Source: Azospirillum oleiclasticum
GTDB taxonomy: Bacteria > Pseudomonadota > Alphaproteobacteria > Azospirillales > Azospirillaceae
Direction of reading: 5' to 3'
Assembly: GCF_013423485.1 (NCBI RefSeq)
Contig: NZ_JABFFR010000023.1
Location: 124,001-188,000 of the forward strand
DNA: 64,000 nucleotides
The notes beneath the pieces are model-generated. The model did not search any database and had not been told where the DNA came from. It saw nothing but the letters and a program-made list of their open reading frames with translations. Position 1 is the first letter of the stretch. Each line of letters begins with the position of its first letter. Position numbers and translations under genes: made by a program. This document shows, in pieces, positions 26,225 through 34,674 of the stretch.

Positions 26225-27277
26225 ATGACCGACCGCCTGATCCTGCGCCGGCCCGACGACTGGCATGTGCATTTCCGCGACGGCGCCATGCTGCGCGCGG
26301 TGCTGCCCTTCACCGCCCGCCAGTTCGGCCGCGCCATCGTCATGCCGAACCTGCGCCCGCCGGTGGTCACCAGCGCGGACGCCGTGGCCTACCGCGAGCG
26401 CATCCTGGCGGCGCTGCCGTCCGGCCTGTCCTTCACGCCGCTGATGACCGCTTACCTGACCGACACCACGGACGCCGCCGACATCGTGGCCGGCCACCGC
26501 GACGGTGTGCTGACCGCGGTCAAGCTCTACCCGGCCCACGCCACCACCAACAGCGCCCACGGCGTGACCGACCTGGGCAAGGTGGCCGGCGTGCTCGACG
26601 CGATGGCCGAGGCCGGCATGCCGCTGCTGATCCACGGCGAGGTGACCGACGCCGAGGTCGACGTGTTCGACCGCGAGGCCGTCTTCCTCGACCGCGTGCT
26701 GGCCCCGCTGCTGGAGCGCCACCCCGGCCTGAAGGTGGTGCTGGAGCACGCCACCACGAAGGAGGCGGTGGATTTCGTGCGCGCCCACGCCGCCACCGGC
26801 CGGGTCGGTGCCACCATCACCGCGCACCATCTGCTGATCAACCGCACCCACCTGTTCCAGGGCGGCATCCGCCCGCACCTCTACTGCCTGCCCATCGCCA
26901 AGCGCGAGCATCACCGGCAGGCGCTGCTGGAGGCCGCGACCTCGGGCGAAGGGCCGTTCTTCCTGGGCACCGACACGGCCCCGCACACGGTGGCGTCAAA
27001 GGAATGCGCCTGCGGTTGCGCCGGCATCTTCACCGCCCCCACCGCGCTCGAACTCTACGCCGAGGCGTTCGAGGCGATGGGCCGGCTCGACGCGCTGGAA
27101 GCCTTCGCCAGCCTGAACGGCCCGCGCTTCTACGGCCTGCCGGTGGCCGACGACGTGGTGGCGCTGGAGCGTCGGACGGAGGTGGTGCCCGACGTGGTGC
27201 TGCTGCCCGAGGGTGACGGCGTGCTGCCCTTCCGCAGCGGCGAGCCGCTCGGCTGGTGCTTCGCCGGGGCGGCCTGA
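26225..27277 (+). CDS. pyrC: dihydroorotase (type II)
   Basis: A 350-residue homodimeric zinc amidohydrolase of pyrimidine synthesis, closing carbamoyl-aspartate to dihydroorotate. Zinc ligands are visible in DDWHVHFRDG, the carboxylated Lys in VKLYPAHATTNSAHGV, then LIHGE, LEHATTKEAVDF, TITAHHL and the catalytic Asp in GTDTAPH. Length is as usual for PyrC. The frame is open far upstream, antisense to hisS, but the family start is the ATG at 26225. Confidence 0.96.
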   Translation: MTDRLILRRPDDWHVHFRDGAMLRAVLPFTARQFGRAIVMPNLRPPVVTSADAVAYRERILAALPSGLSFTPLMTAYLTDTTDAADIVAGHRDGVLTAVKLYPAHATTNSAHGVTDLGKVAGVLDAMAEAGMPLLIHGEVTDAEVDVFDREAVFLDRVLAPLLERHPGLKVVLEHATTKEAVDFVRAHAATGRVGATITAHHLLINRTHLFQGGIRPHLYCLPIAKREHHRQALLEAATSGEGPFFLGTDTAPHTVASKECACGCAGIFTAPTALELYAEAFEAMGRLDALEAFASLNGPRFYGLPVADDVVALERRTEVVPDVVLLPEGDGVLPFRSGEPLGWCFAGAA

Positions 27278-27282
27278 GCCCC

Positions 27283-28446
27283 GTGGGGGCGCCCGCACCC
27301 CTGCCGGTCATCCGCGACTTCGCCGCGGAGGCCACCGACCCCGGCCATTACGCCGAGCTGGGGCCCGGCTGGTCGATCGCCTCGGCCGACGTGATCGGCT
27401 CCACCGGGCTCGCCACCACCGGGCGCGACCGCGACGTCAACTTCGTCGCCGGTGCCGCGGTGGCGGTTCTGTCGGAGGTGCTGCGGACCCTGGGGATGGA
27501 AGACCCTTGCGTCCAGTTCGGCGGCGACGGCGCCATCGCCGCGGTGCCGCCGGGCGGGCGCGCGGACGTGGAGGCGGCGCTGTCCGCGCTGGTCCACTGG
27601 TCCACTGTGGAGATGGGCGTGCCCATGCTGGCCGGCGTCGTGGGGGTGGACGAGTTGAACGCCAGCGGCCTGGATGTGCGCGTGGCCCTCCAGGATGTCG
27701 GCAACGGCAACAGTTTCGGGCTGTTCCTCGGCTCCGGCGTGGCGGTCGCCGAACGCTGGATCAAGGAGCAGCCGGCCCGCCAGGTGACGCCGCGGCCGGG
27801 ACCGCTGCCGGGGTTGGAGACGCTGTCCTGCCGCTGGCACCCGGTGCCGGCCAGCCGCGGCACCATCCTCTGCGTCATCGTCGATCCGGTGGCCCGCGGG
27901 ACGGCCGGCGTCGCCACGCTGATGGGGTTGCAGGCGGAGATCGAGGCCGTCGTGCCGACCATGGACGCCGCCCCGCTCGGCCGCGGCGAGCGGCTGGCCC
28001 CGCGCTGGCCGCCGTCGCTGCGCTCCCTGCGGGCGGAGGCGCGCACGGTGCCGAAGGGGCGGCGGGTATGGAAGCTCCTGTCGGCTCTGGGCAAGTCGCT
28101 GGCGCTGGTGACCCTGGACACCCTTGGCAGCCGGCTCGGCACCTTCGACCCCAGCGTTTACCGCCGCGTCCTGGCCGAGCGTTCCGACTACCGCAAGGCC
28201 GCGGGCGGCACCCGCTTCGTGCTCGACGTCACCGAAGCCGAGGCGACGGCCATCGAGGCGCTTCTGGAACGTCGCGTCGCCGAGGGCGCCATCCGCTACG
28301 GCATGGCGCGGGCGGACGCCACCACCATCACCTGCCTCGTCGGCGACCTCGCCGCCGACCGCCACGTTCATTTCGTGGACGGTGCGGGCATCGGCCTGTG
28401 GCGGGCGTCGGTGATGCTCAAGGAGCGGTTCGGCAAGGTCGGGTGA
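27283..28446 (+). CDS. DUF3095 protein (class III cyclase-like fold suspected)
   Basis: A 387-residue cytoplasmic protein of the DUF3095 family, function unknown. The N-terminal half has ASADVIGSTGLATTGRDRDVN and FGGDGAIAAVPPG. The paired DVIGST and GGDGA elements recall the metal-binding Asp and following loop of class III nucleotidyl cyclases (inference). The C-terminal half (YRKAAGGTRFVLDVTEAEA ... AIRYGMARADATTITC) looks like a second, partly similar module. It starts at GTG 27283, five bp past pyrC, or at GTG 27256 overlapping pyrC, so it is probably co-transcribed with pyrC. Confidence 0.75.
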   Translation: MGAPAPLPVIRDFAAEATDPGHYAELGPGWSIASADVIGSTGLATTGRDRDVNFVAGAAVAVLSEVLRTLGMEDPCVQFGGDGAIAAVPPGGRADVEAALSALVHWSTVEMGVPMLAGVVGVDELNASGLDVRVALQDVGNGNSFGLFLGSGVAVAERWIKEQPARQVTPRPGPLPGLETLSCRWHPVPASRGTILCVIVDPVARGTAGVATLMGLQAEIEAVVPTMDAAPLGRGERLAPRWPPSLRSLRAEARTVPKGRRVWKLLSALGKSLALVTLDTLGSRLGTFDPSVYRRVLAERSDYRKAAGGTRFVLDVTEAEATAIEALLERRVAEGAIRYGMARADATTITCLVGDLAADRHVHFVDGAGIGLWRASVMLKERFGKVG

Positions 28447-28455
28447 GGCGGTGCC

Positions 28456-30063
28456 TCAGAACAGCGATCCCTGCACCGGCACGCGTTTCGGCGCCGGCTT
28501 CTCGTCCTTCGCGCGCCGCGCCGCCGGCTTGGGCTCGCCACCGTCCACCGTGGCCGCGGCTTCGCCGTCGTGGAAGACCAGCGACACGGCGCGGCCGGGG
28601 GTGGCCTCGGCGGCGCGGGTCAGCGGCTGGCCATCCTCCCCCCGCACCAGCGCGTAGCCGCGCTTCAGCACGCCCTCGTAGGAATAGCTCTCCAGCAATT
28701 GGCCGAGCGCCTGGAGCCGGGCGGCGCGGTCGTCGGTCAGCTTGGACAGGCCGCGGTCGAGTCGCGGCCGCAGATCCTCCAGCCGCCGCCCGCCCTCGGC
28801 GATGCGGATCACCACCGGGCGCAGCGACAGCCGGGCCGCCACCCGATCGTGCCGGCCGCGCGCCACCGTCACCGACTGGCGCAGCGCGCCGTCCAGCGTG
28901 CGGGCGGCGAGCGTCAGCCGGGCCGCGGCGTCGGCCAGCTTCTCCCGCGGGTGGCGGATGCGGGCGCCCAACTCGCCCACGCGGGTGCGGCGGCGCTCCA
29001 GGAAGGAGGTCGCCGCCAGCCCCAGCCGCTCCGCCCGGTCGTCCAGCCGCTGCGCGTGCGCCTCCAGCAGCGCCCGCGGGTCGCCGAGGCCGCGGGCCAG
29101 CCCTTCCAGGCGGGCGCGCCGGTCCTCCAGCCCGCGGTGGGCGCCGTTCAGCAGGCGGCGGCCGCAGTCCATCACCTGGGCCAGCAGCTCGGCGCGCACC
29201 GGCACCGCCTTCTCGGCGGCCGCGGTCGGGGTGGGTGCCCGCAGATCGGCGGCGTGGTCGATCAGGGTGGTGTCCGTCTCGTGCCCGACCGCGGAGATCA
29301 GCGGGATGCGGCTGTTCGCCGCCGCCCGCACCACGATCTCCTCGTTGAAGGGCATCAGATCCTCCAACGAGCCGCCGCCGCGCGCCACGATCAGCAGGTC
29401 CGGCCGCGGCACCGCCCCGCCGGGGGCCAGCCGGTTGAAGCCCTCGATGGCGGCGGCCACCTGCGCCGCGGCGTTGTCACCCTGCACGGCCACCGGCCAC
29501 AGCAGCACGCGGCGCGGGAAACGCTCGGCCAGCCGGTGCAGGATGTCGCGGATGACGGCGCCGGTGGGCGAGGTGATGACGCCGATGACGTCCGGCAGGA
29601 AGGGGATGGGGCGCTTTCGGCCGCTGTCGAACAGCCCCTCCGCCGCCAGCTTGCGCTTGCGCTCCTCCAGCATCTTGAGCAGCGCGCCTTCGCCCGCCAG
29701 CTCCATCGACTCGATGACGAGCTGGTACTGGGAGCGGCCGGGGTAGGTGGTCAGCCGGCCCTGGACGATGACCTCCAGCCCCTCCTCCGGCTTCACCGCC
29801 AGCTTGGCCATGCTGCCGCGCCAGACGACCGCCTCGATCACCGCGGTCTCGTCCTTGAGCCGCAGGTAGCAGTGGCCGGAGCTGTGCTTCTTCGGCTGCG
29901 AAATCTCGCCGCGCACGCGCACCAGGCCGTACGCGTCCTCGATCGTACGCTTCAGCGCGCGGGCAAGGTCGCCCACCGAATATTCCGGCAGGTTCGATCC
30001 GGGGCGGCGCTGGGCGGCGGCGGGGGCCGGGGCGGGTGTGGTGGCGTCTAGGTCTTGAGTCAT
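28456..30063 (-). CDS. xseA: exodeoxyribonuclease VII large subunit
   Basis: A 535-residue subunit of the bidirectional single-strand DNA exonuclease used in repair. The N-terminal OB fold (EYSVGDLARALKRTIEDAYG, VRVRGEISQPKKHSSGHCYL) is followed by the catalytic core (IGVITSPTGAVIRDIL, DLLIVARGGGSLEDLMPFNEE, ISAVGHETDTTLIDHAADLRAPTPTAAAE), a long coiled coil, and a C-terminal tail RGYALVRGEDG. It is divergent from purD with 58 bp between starts. The small subunit xseB is not adjacent. Confidence 0.95.
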   Translation of the reverse strand: MTQDLDATTPAPAPAAAQRRPGSNLPEYSVGDLARALKRTIEDAYGLVRVRGEISQPKKHSSGHCYLRLKDETAVIEAVVWRGSMAKLAVKPEEGLEVIVQGRLTTYPGRSQYQLVIESMELAGEGALLKMLEERKRKLAAEGLFDSGRKRPIPFLPDVIGVITSPTGAVIRDILHRLAERFPRRVLLWPVAVQGDNAAAQVAAAIEGFNRLAPGGAVPRPDLLIVARGGGSLEDLMPFNEEIVVRAAANSRIPLISAVGHETDTTLIDHAADLRAPTPTAAAEKAVPVRAELLAQVMDCGRRLLNGAHRGLEDRRARLEGLARGLGDPRALLEAHAQRLDDRAERLGLAATSFLERRRTRVGELGARIRHPREKLADAAARLTLAARTLDGALRQSVTVARGRHDRVAARLSLRPVVIRIAEGGRRLEDLRPRLDRGLSKLTDDRAARLQALGQLLESYSYEGVLKRGYALVRGEDGQPLTRAAEATPGRAVSLVFHDGEAAATVDGGEPKPAARRAKDEKPAPKRVPVQGSLF

Positions 30064-30121
30064 GGCGGGGGCATGATACAAGGCGTGGGCATCGTCAAGA
30101 TAGGGTCGAAGGCCGGCAGCC

Positions 30122-31408
30122 ATGAAAGTCCTCGTCGTCGGGTCGGGTGGGCGCGAGCACGCGCTGTGCTGGGCCATCTCCGCGTCGCCGCTCTGCGACA
30201 CGCTCTGGTGCGCGCCCGGCAACGCCGGCATCGCCGATGTCGCCACCTGCGTGCCGATCGGGGCGGAGGATGTGGAGGGGCTGCTCGCCTTCGTCCGCGA
30301 CAATGCCGTCGATTTCGTGGTGGTCGGGCCGGAGGGGCCGCTGGTGCTGGGGCTGGTGGACCGGCTCGACGCGATGGGGGTGAAGGCCTTCGGGCCGAGT
30401 GCGGCCGCCGCGGCGCTGGAAGGCTCCAAGGGCTTCATGAAGGATCTGCTGGCGAAATACGCCATCCCCACCGCCGAATACCGCCGCTTCACCGAGGTGG
30501 AAGCCGCGCGCGCCTATGTGCGCGACACGGGCGCCCCCATCGTGGTCAAGGCCGACGGGCTGGCCGCCGGCAAGGGCGTGACCGTCGCCCGCACGGTGGA
30601 GGAGGCCCTGGCCGCCGTGGACGAGGCGCTGGTGGACGGCCGCTTCGGCGCCGCCGGGGCCGAGGTGGTGATCGAGGAGTTCCTGGACGGGGAGGAGGTC
30701 AGCTTCTTCGCCCTGTGCGACGGCACGACGGCCCTTCCGCTGGTCTCGGCGCAGGACCACAAGGCGGTCGGCGACGGCGACACCGGCCCCAACACCGGCG
30801 GCATGGGCGCCTATTCCCCCGCCCCGGCGCTGACGCCCGAGCTCCAGGCCCGCGTGATGCGCGAGATCGTCGAGCCCACGGTGCGCGGCATGGCGGCGGA
30901 GGGGCGGCCCTTCAAGGGCGTGCTCTTCGCCGGGCTGATGATCATCGACACGCCAACCGGCAAGGTGCCGAAGACGCTGGAGTTCAACGTCCGCTTCGGC
31001 GACCCGGAATGCCAGACCCTGATGATGCGGCTGAAGTCCGACGCGCTGGCCGCCCTGGTGGCCGCCGCCGATGGGGTGCTCGGCAGCATCGACCTGCGCT
31101 GGTACGACGAGACCGCGCTCTGCGTCGTCATGGCCGCCCGCGGCTACCCCGGCGATTACGCGAAGGGCACCGAGATCCGTGGGCTGGACGCCGCCGGGGC
31201 GGTGGAGGGCGTGACCGTCTTCCACGCCGGCACCAAGCGCGCCGACGACGGCCGCGTGCTCGCCACCGGCGGCCGCGTGCTGGGCGTGACGGCGCTCGCC
31301 CCCACGGTGCGGGAGGCGCAGGCCCGCGCCTACACCGCCGTGGACGCGCTCGACTGGCCGGACGGCTTCTGCCGCCGCGACATCGGTTGGCGCGCGGTCG
31401 GGCGGTAG
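30122..31408 (+). CDS. purD: phosphoribosylamine-glycine ligase
   Basis: A 428-residue ATP-grasp enzyme, step two of purine synthesis (GAR synthetase). It has the N-terminal MKVLVVGSGGREHALCW, the PP loop KADGLAAGKGVTVA, EEFLDGEEVSFFALCDG, GPNTGGMGAYSPAP and EFNVRFGDPECQ motifs. Length and start are standard. It shares a 58-bp divergent promoter region with xseA. Confidence 0.97.
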   Translation: MKVLVVGSGGREHALCWAISASPLCDTLWCAPGNAGIADVATCVPIGAEDVEGLLAFVRDNAVDFVVVGPEGPLVLGLVDRLDAMGVKAFGPSAAAAALEGSKGFMKDLLAKYAIPTAEYRRFTEVEAARAYVRDTGAPIVVKADGLAAGKGVTVARTVEEALAAVDEALVDGRFGAAGAEVVIEEFLDGEEVSFFALCDGTTALPLVSAQDHKAVGDGDTGPNTGGMGAYSPAPALTPELQARVMREIVEPTVRGMAAEGRPFKGVLFAGLMIIDTPTGKVPKTLEFNVRFGDPECQTLMMRLKSDALAALVAAADGVLGSIDLRWYDETALCVVMAARGYPGDYAKGTEIRGLDAAGAVEGVTVFHAGTKRADDGRVLATGGRVLGVTALAPTVREAQARAYTAVDALDWPDGFCRRDIGWRAVGR

Positions 31409-31450
31409 GGGCGAGTCTCGGATTGACGTCTGACTGTCCTTCCGAGAGCC

Positions 31451-31975
31451 TCAGAGGCCCTGGAACGACGATTGGTCGGGCTCAGGCGGCAGCGGGAGAT
31501 CGGCGATCCCCCGCGCCGGCATGCCGGTGATGGCTGCTACGTCCTTGACGCTCTTGTCGTCCGATAGAATCTCGCGGGCCCCGGCAACGCGGGCGATGGC
31601 GACGATCATTAGGTCAAACTTGATTCGGTGCCTGCCGACGTCTGATTTCAACTGCTTCAGGCGCCCTGCCCAATGCTGGGACATCAACAAGCTGCATTCC
31701 AGGGCAGCCCGTTGGTCAAAATCCGCGATCCGGAAGACGCTCATGGTCCGCAGAACTTCTAAAACGGCTGTCGCGGACTCTCCGGTGCTTACCAACATCT
31801 CGGTGATGGCAGGTGTTGGCAGAACGAGCTTCGTGCGCGTTTTCGACAAGGTCGAAATCAGGAACTCGACACGCTCCTGACAGCGCTCAACCGGCTTCCC
31901 CGTGGGGGCGTCCTGAGGGGGAACAGTATCTGGCTTGATCAGGTACAGGAGGACGTTGGTGTCGACGGCGATCAT
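31451..31975 (-). CDS. PIN-domain protein, putative ribonuclease toxin
   Basis: A 174-residue PIN domain, a fold of metal-dependent RNases common in VapC toxins. Acidic residues fit the family: Asp5 (IAVDTN), Glu59 (AITEML), Asp121 (FDLMIVAIA) and Asp139/140 (LSDDKSVKD). It is longer than typical VapC (about 130). Its ATG overlaps the stop of the upstream 240-residue gene by 4 bp, which is a toxin-antitoxin-like arrangement, although the partner does not look like a standard antitoxin. Codon use is less GC-rich than in neighbours. Confidence 0.8.
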   Translation of the reverse strand: MIAVDTNVLLYLIKPDTVPPQDAPTGKPVERCQERVEFLISTLSKTRTKLVLPTPAITEMLVSTGESATAVLEVLRTMSVFRIADFDQRAALECSLLMSQHWAGRLKQLKSDVGRHRIKFDLMIVAIARVAGAREILSDDKSVKDVAAITGMPARGIADLPLPPEPDQSSFQGL

Positions 31976-32694
31976 TCGGTGTCGTCGCCCCCCCGCAAGT
32001 CCCGGCATTGCTCGACCAGACCGCCGCGTTCGGGCATCGAGGCCTTCAACTTCGCCAGGGCTTCGGCGAGCGGAGCGTCGTCCAGCACCTCGAAGCCACT
32101 GGCCTGGAACCGGCTCAATACCCATTGCTCGCCGATGTCTCGCCTCCAAGTCCCGACCCCCGTCACCCGAAGCGTCTGCCCGAACAGGTGCTGCCCCATC
32201 GCTTTGGCGAGCTGGCGGGTGGTTTCACCGCTCCAGGTGCGGTCATGGTCGGCCAAATGGAAGTGGACGGTTCTGTCCTTGCCCCCGATGCGGATCAGTT
32301 GCCCCTCGATCATTGTCGGCTGTTGAACCGGTCCGATGCATTCGATCCTGCGCGCGGTGCGTCCAGGGAACGGGATGATCTCGGCCCCGCCAACCTGAAG
32401 GACACCGATAGCGTTGTCGTCACGGAGAAGTTCGTTGAGCTTGGTCAGTGCTTTCGCGGCTTCCAGCGGGCCACTGCCAAGCCTGACGCGCGTCAGCCGA
32501 TCATCAATCCTTGGCCGAGCTGGTTCATCGGCCCAAGCAACCAGAACAGCGCTGCCGTGATCGATGCGGTCGAAGTGAAGGCCGGGATCGTCACCCAGCA
32601 GCCTGCTGAGCTCCCCCAGATACGCAACGAGGCGCCCGAGAGACAGAGTCTCCGGGTTGAGCGCATCGATCACGAACCGCAGTTCCGTCTTCAC
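31972..32694 (-). CDS. unknown protein coupled to PIN-domain gene
   Basis: A 240-residue cytoplasmic protein I do not recognise. The N-terminal part (ELRFVIDALNPETLSLGRL) reads as alpha/beta with a helical segment; the C-terminal 120 residues (MIEGQLIRIGGKDRTVHFHL, LFGQTLRVTGVGTWRRD) read like an OB- or beta-barrel type fold. The GTG start has AGAGGA six bases upstream. It precedes and overlaps the PIN gene, so it is the likely regulator, antitoxin or partner (inference). The pair sits between purD and a glycosyltransferase and looks like an accessory insertion. Confidence 0.7.
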   Translation of the reverse strand: MKTELRFVIDALNPETLSLGRLVAYLGELSRLLGDDPGLHFDRIDHGSAVLVAWADEPARPRIDDRLTRVRLGSGPLEAAKALTKLNELLRDDNAIGVLQVGGAEIIPFPGRTARRIECIGPVQQPTMIEGQLIRIGGKDRTVHFHLADHDRTWSGETTRQLAKAMGQHLFGQTLRVTGVGTWRRDIGEQWVLSRFQASGFEVLDDAPLAEALAKLKASMPERGGLVEQCRDLRGGDDTE

Positions 32695-32718
32695 GGATCC
32701 TCTCCCACATCGTCCCTA

Positions 32719-32747
32719 AACATGCGGACAACGTCGGACAAAGTCAA
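32719..32747 (-). promoter_or_regulatory. putative promoter of the PIN operon with heptamer direct repeat
   Basis: Minus strand: -35 TTGACT (32742-32747), 17-bp spacer, -10 CATGTT (32719-32724). The spacer is exactly filled by two TTGTCCG copies with a 10-bp period (one helical turn), as expected for an operator bound by a dimer or two protomers. It sits 25 bp upstream of the GTG start. Confidence 0.5.
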
Positions 32748-32861
32748 AGCGACCAATGCGCGCGATGTGTCCCGGATTGCGCCGGCGTTGCAGGAAACGG
32801 AAAGCAAGTTCCGCCGAACCGCTCGGATTTCAAACGACGACACAACCGCGCCGACCCAGCG

Positions 32862-34136
32862 TCACCCGCTCCGCGCCGCGTGCAGCACCTCCAGGAAATT
32901 CGGGCCGATGCGGGCGATGTCGCAGGCGTGGGCGGCGAAGCGGGATTGGGCGGCGGCGCAGGCGGTGCGGAGGTCGGCGTCCCGGCGCAGGCGGCGGGCG
33001 GCGGCGAGGAAGCCGTCGCGGTCGCCGGGATCGACGGCCAGCCCCAGCCCCTCCCGCTCCACGATCCTGCGGGCGAGGTTGGCGGCGGGGATGGCGGCCA
33101 GGATCGGGCGTTCGGCGCAGGCGTGGCTGTAGACCTTCGACGGCACCGACAGGGCGCCGGCATACTCCTCCAGCAGCACGACGGAGACGTCGGCGGTCGC
33201 CAGCACCTCCGGCAGCATGCCGAAGGGCTGGAAATCCAGCAGCACGAGGTTGTCCAGGCCGTCGCGCGCCTTCGCCTCCTCCAGGAAGCGGCGGCCAAGC
33301 CCCTGGCTCACCGCCACTACCCGCACCGCCGGGTCGTCGCGGAAGGCGTGGGCCAGGCGCAGGAGCTGGCCGGGGTCGTGCTTCATGCCCAGCGTGCCGG
33401 AGCACAGGAAGACGAACCGGTCGGCCAGCCCCTGCGCCCGCGCCCAGCCGTTGTCCTTGGGCAGAGGGCGGATCTCGCCGAGCGGCGCCCAGTTCTCGAT
33501 CACCGTGCCGCGCGGGTGGCGCACACCGCGTTCGGCGAGCGTGGTCAGGAAATCGGGGGAGATCACCACCAGACCGGCGGCAGCGCGCAGCGTGCCGTAC
33601 TCCACCCGCTCCAGGAACCCCAGGGCCGGCACGCGCAGCAGGGCGGGCTTGCCCTTCAGGATCTCCGCAGCACCGATGGAGAAGATGTCCTGCACCCAGC
33701 AGACCAGAGGCACCCCCACCCGTGACAGGGCCTTCAGCAGCCGCTGCTGCACGGCCGGCGGGGTGTTGGCGGAGAGCACCACGTCGGGCGCGAAGGCGAG
33801 CACCCGCTCCGCCAGCCGGGCGCCGAAGCGCGTCTCCTGCCACCAGCGGCGGGCGAGGTCGTATTTGGTCAGGGGGCGGCCGGTGGACACGGCCTCCACG
33901 GCGAAGCTGGCGGGGTCGTCCGGATGCCGGTCGAGCCGGCCGCGCGGCGCCTCCACATCCCCGGAATAGAGGTGCAGCACCGCGTGGCCCTGCGCCGCCA
34001 GCCAGCGGCTGAGCTGCACCGGAAAGGCGTAGCCGCCGTAATCATGCACCGCCACGCGCAGCCGCGGCCCGCCGGCCGGCAGGCCGGTCCCGGCCCGCGT
34101 CCGTTCGCGCAGAAGCGTGGATGCCGCGTCCACCAT
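32862..34136 (-). CDS. GT4-type glycosyltransferase
   Basis: A 424-residue GT-B fold glycosyltransferase resembling WcaI-like colanic-acid or exopolysaccharide enzymes. The N-domain has LRVAVHDYGGYAFPVQLSRW and LVCWVQDIFSIGAAEILKG, and the C-domain has FVFLCSGTLGMKHDP, LVLLDFQPFGMLPEVLATAD and VPSKVYSHACAERPILA (donor-binding region with the EX7E-like area replaced). It is a cytoplasmic or membrane-associated enzyme for surface glycans; donor and acceptor are unknown. It stands alone, with no other glycan genes near. Confidence 0.85.
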   Translation of the reverse strand: MVDAASTLLRERTRAGTGLPAGGPRLRVAVHDYGGYAFPVQLSRWLAAQGHAVLHLYSGDVEAPRGRLDRHPDDPASFAVEAVSTGRPLTKYDLARRWWQETRFGARLAERVLAFAPDVVLSANTPPAVQQRLLKALSRVGVPLVCWVQDIFSIGAAEILKGKPALLRVPALGFLERVEYGTLRAAAGLVVISPDFLTTLAERGVRHPRGTVIENWAPLGEIRPLPKDNGWARAQGLADRFVFLCSGTLGMKHDPGQLLRLAHAFRDDPAVRVVAVSQGLGRRFLEEAKARDGLDNLVLLDFQPFGMLPEVLATADVSVVLLEEYAGALSVPSKVYSHACAERPILAAIPAANLARRIVEREGLGLAVDPGDRDGFLAAARRLRRDADLRTACAAAQSRFAAHACDIARIGPNFLEVLHAARSG

Positions 34137-34308
34137 GCGTCCACCATCGGAGTAATCCGAAGGTGGACGCTACAGGACCAGGCCGGTGCGGTTCAACCGG
34201 CGATACCCGCGTGCAGCGCCCTGTCCCCGCTTTGATCCAGATCCGTGCACGACCCTTCGCGCCGTTCTATACAGGGCGGACCATCCACAGCATGGCGGTT
34301 TCCGGCCG

Positions 34309-34542
34309 ATGATCCTCTACGCCCTGCGCTGCACCTGCGGCCACGAGTTCGACCAGTGGTTCGAGAACATGGCGGACTGCACCGCCCGCCTGCCCACCCA
34401 GCCCTGCCCGTCCTGCGGCAAGCCGGAACTGTCCAAGGCCATCATGGCCCCGCGCGTCGGCAAGGCGCAGCCCGCCCCGGCCCCCGCCTGCAACCCCGGC
34501 GGCTGCGCCAACGCCATGTGCCCGATGGCGCAGGTGGCTTTA
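34309..34542 (+). CDS. zinc-ribbon protein (FmdB/DUF1178-like), 3' end unresolved
   Basis: The first 78 codons encode a small zinc-ribbon protein: ILYALRCTCGHEFDQWFENM, CPSCGKPELSKAIMAPRVGK, then a Cys-rich GGCANAMCPMAQ. Family proteins usually end soon after such a segment. Here the frame runs directly into a palindrome cluster (34545-34662) and finds no stop until 35595, entirely antisense to the following gene. The simplest reading is that a REP-like element removed the native stop; the real product may be short, extended or non-functional. The end given is the last base of recognisable coding, not a stop codon. Confidence 0.55.
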
Positions 34543-34544
34543 TG

Positions 34545-34662
34545 CTCGCCCTCACACGGCGGGCGCGGCCATCCGGCCGCTTGCCTTCGCGGGCATGAGC
34601 CCGCGGGGCAGCGGTCGCGGCCCTTACCATCGCGCGTAAGTCAGAACCTACGCGCGATGGTA
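34545..34662. repeat. REP-like palindrome cluster
   Basis: Several stem-loops in tandem: gcggcc/ggccgc, cgcgggc/gcccgcg (4-nt loop) and a final 14-bp perfect inverted repeat (34625-34638 and 34649-34662) with a 10-nt loop. It lies between the end of the zinc-ribbon gene and the end of the convergent peptidoglycan-binding gene and may act as a bidirectional terminator. The dense palindromes resemble mobile intergenic elements of alphaproteobacteria. Confidence 0.7.
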
Positions 34663-34674
34663 CAAGACGGTCGT

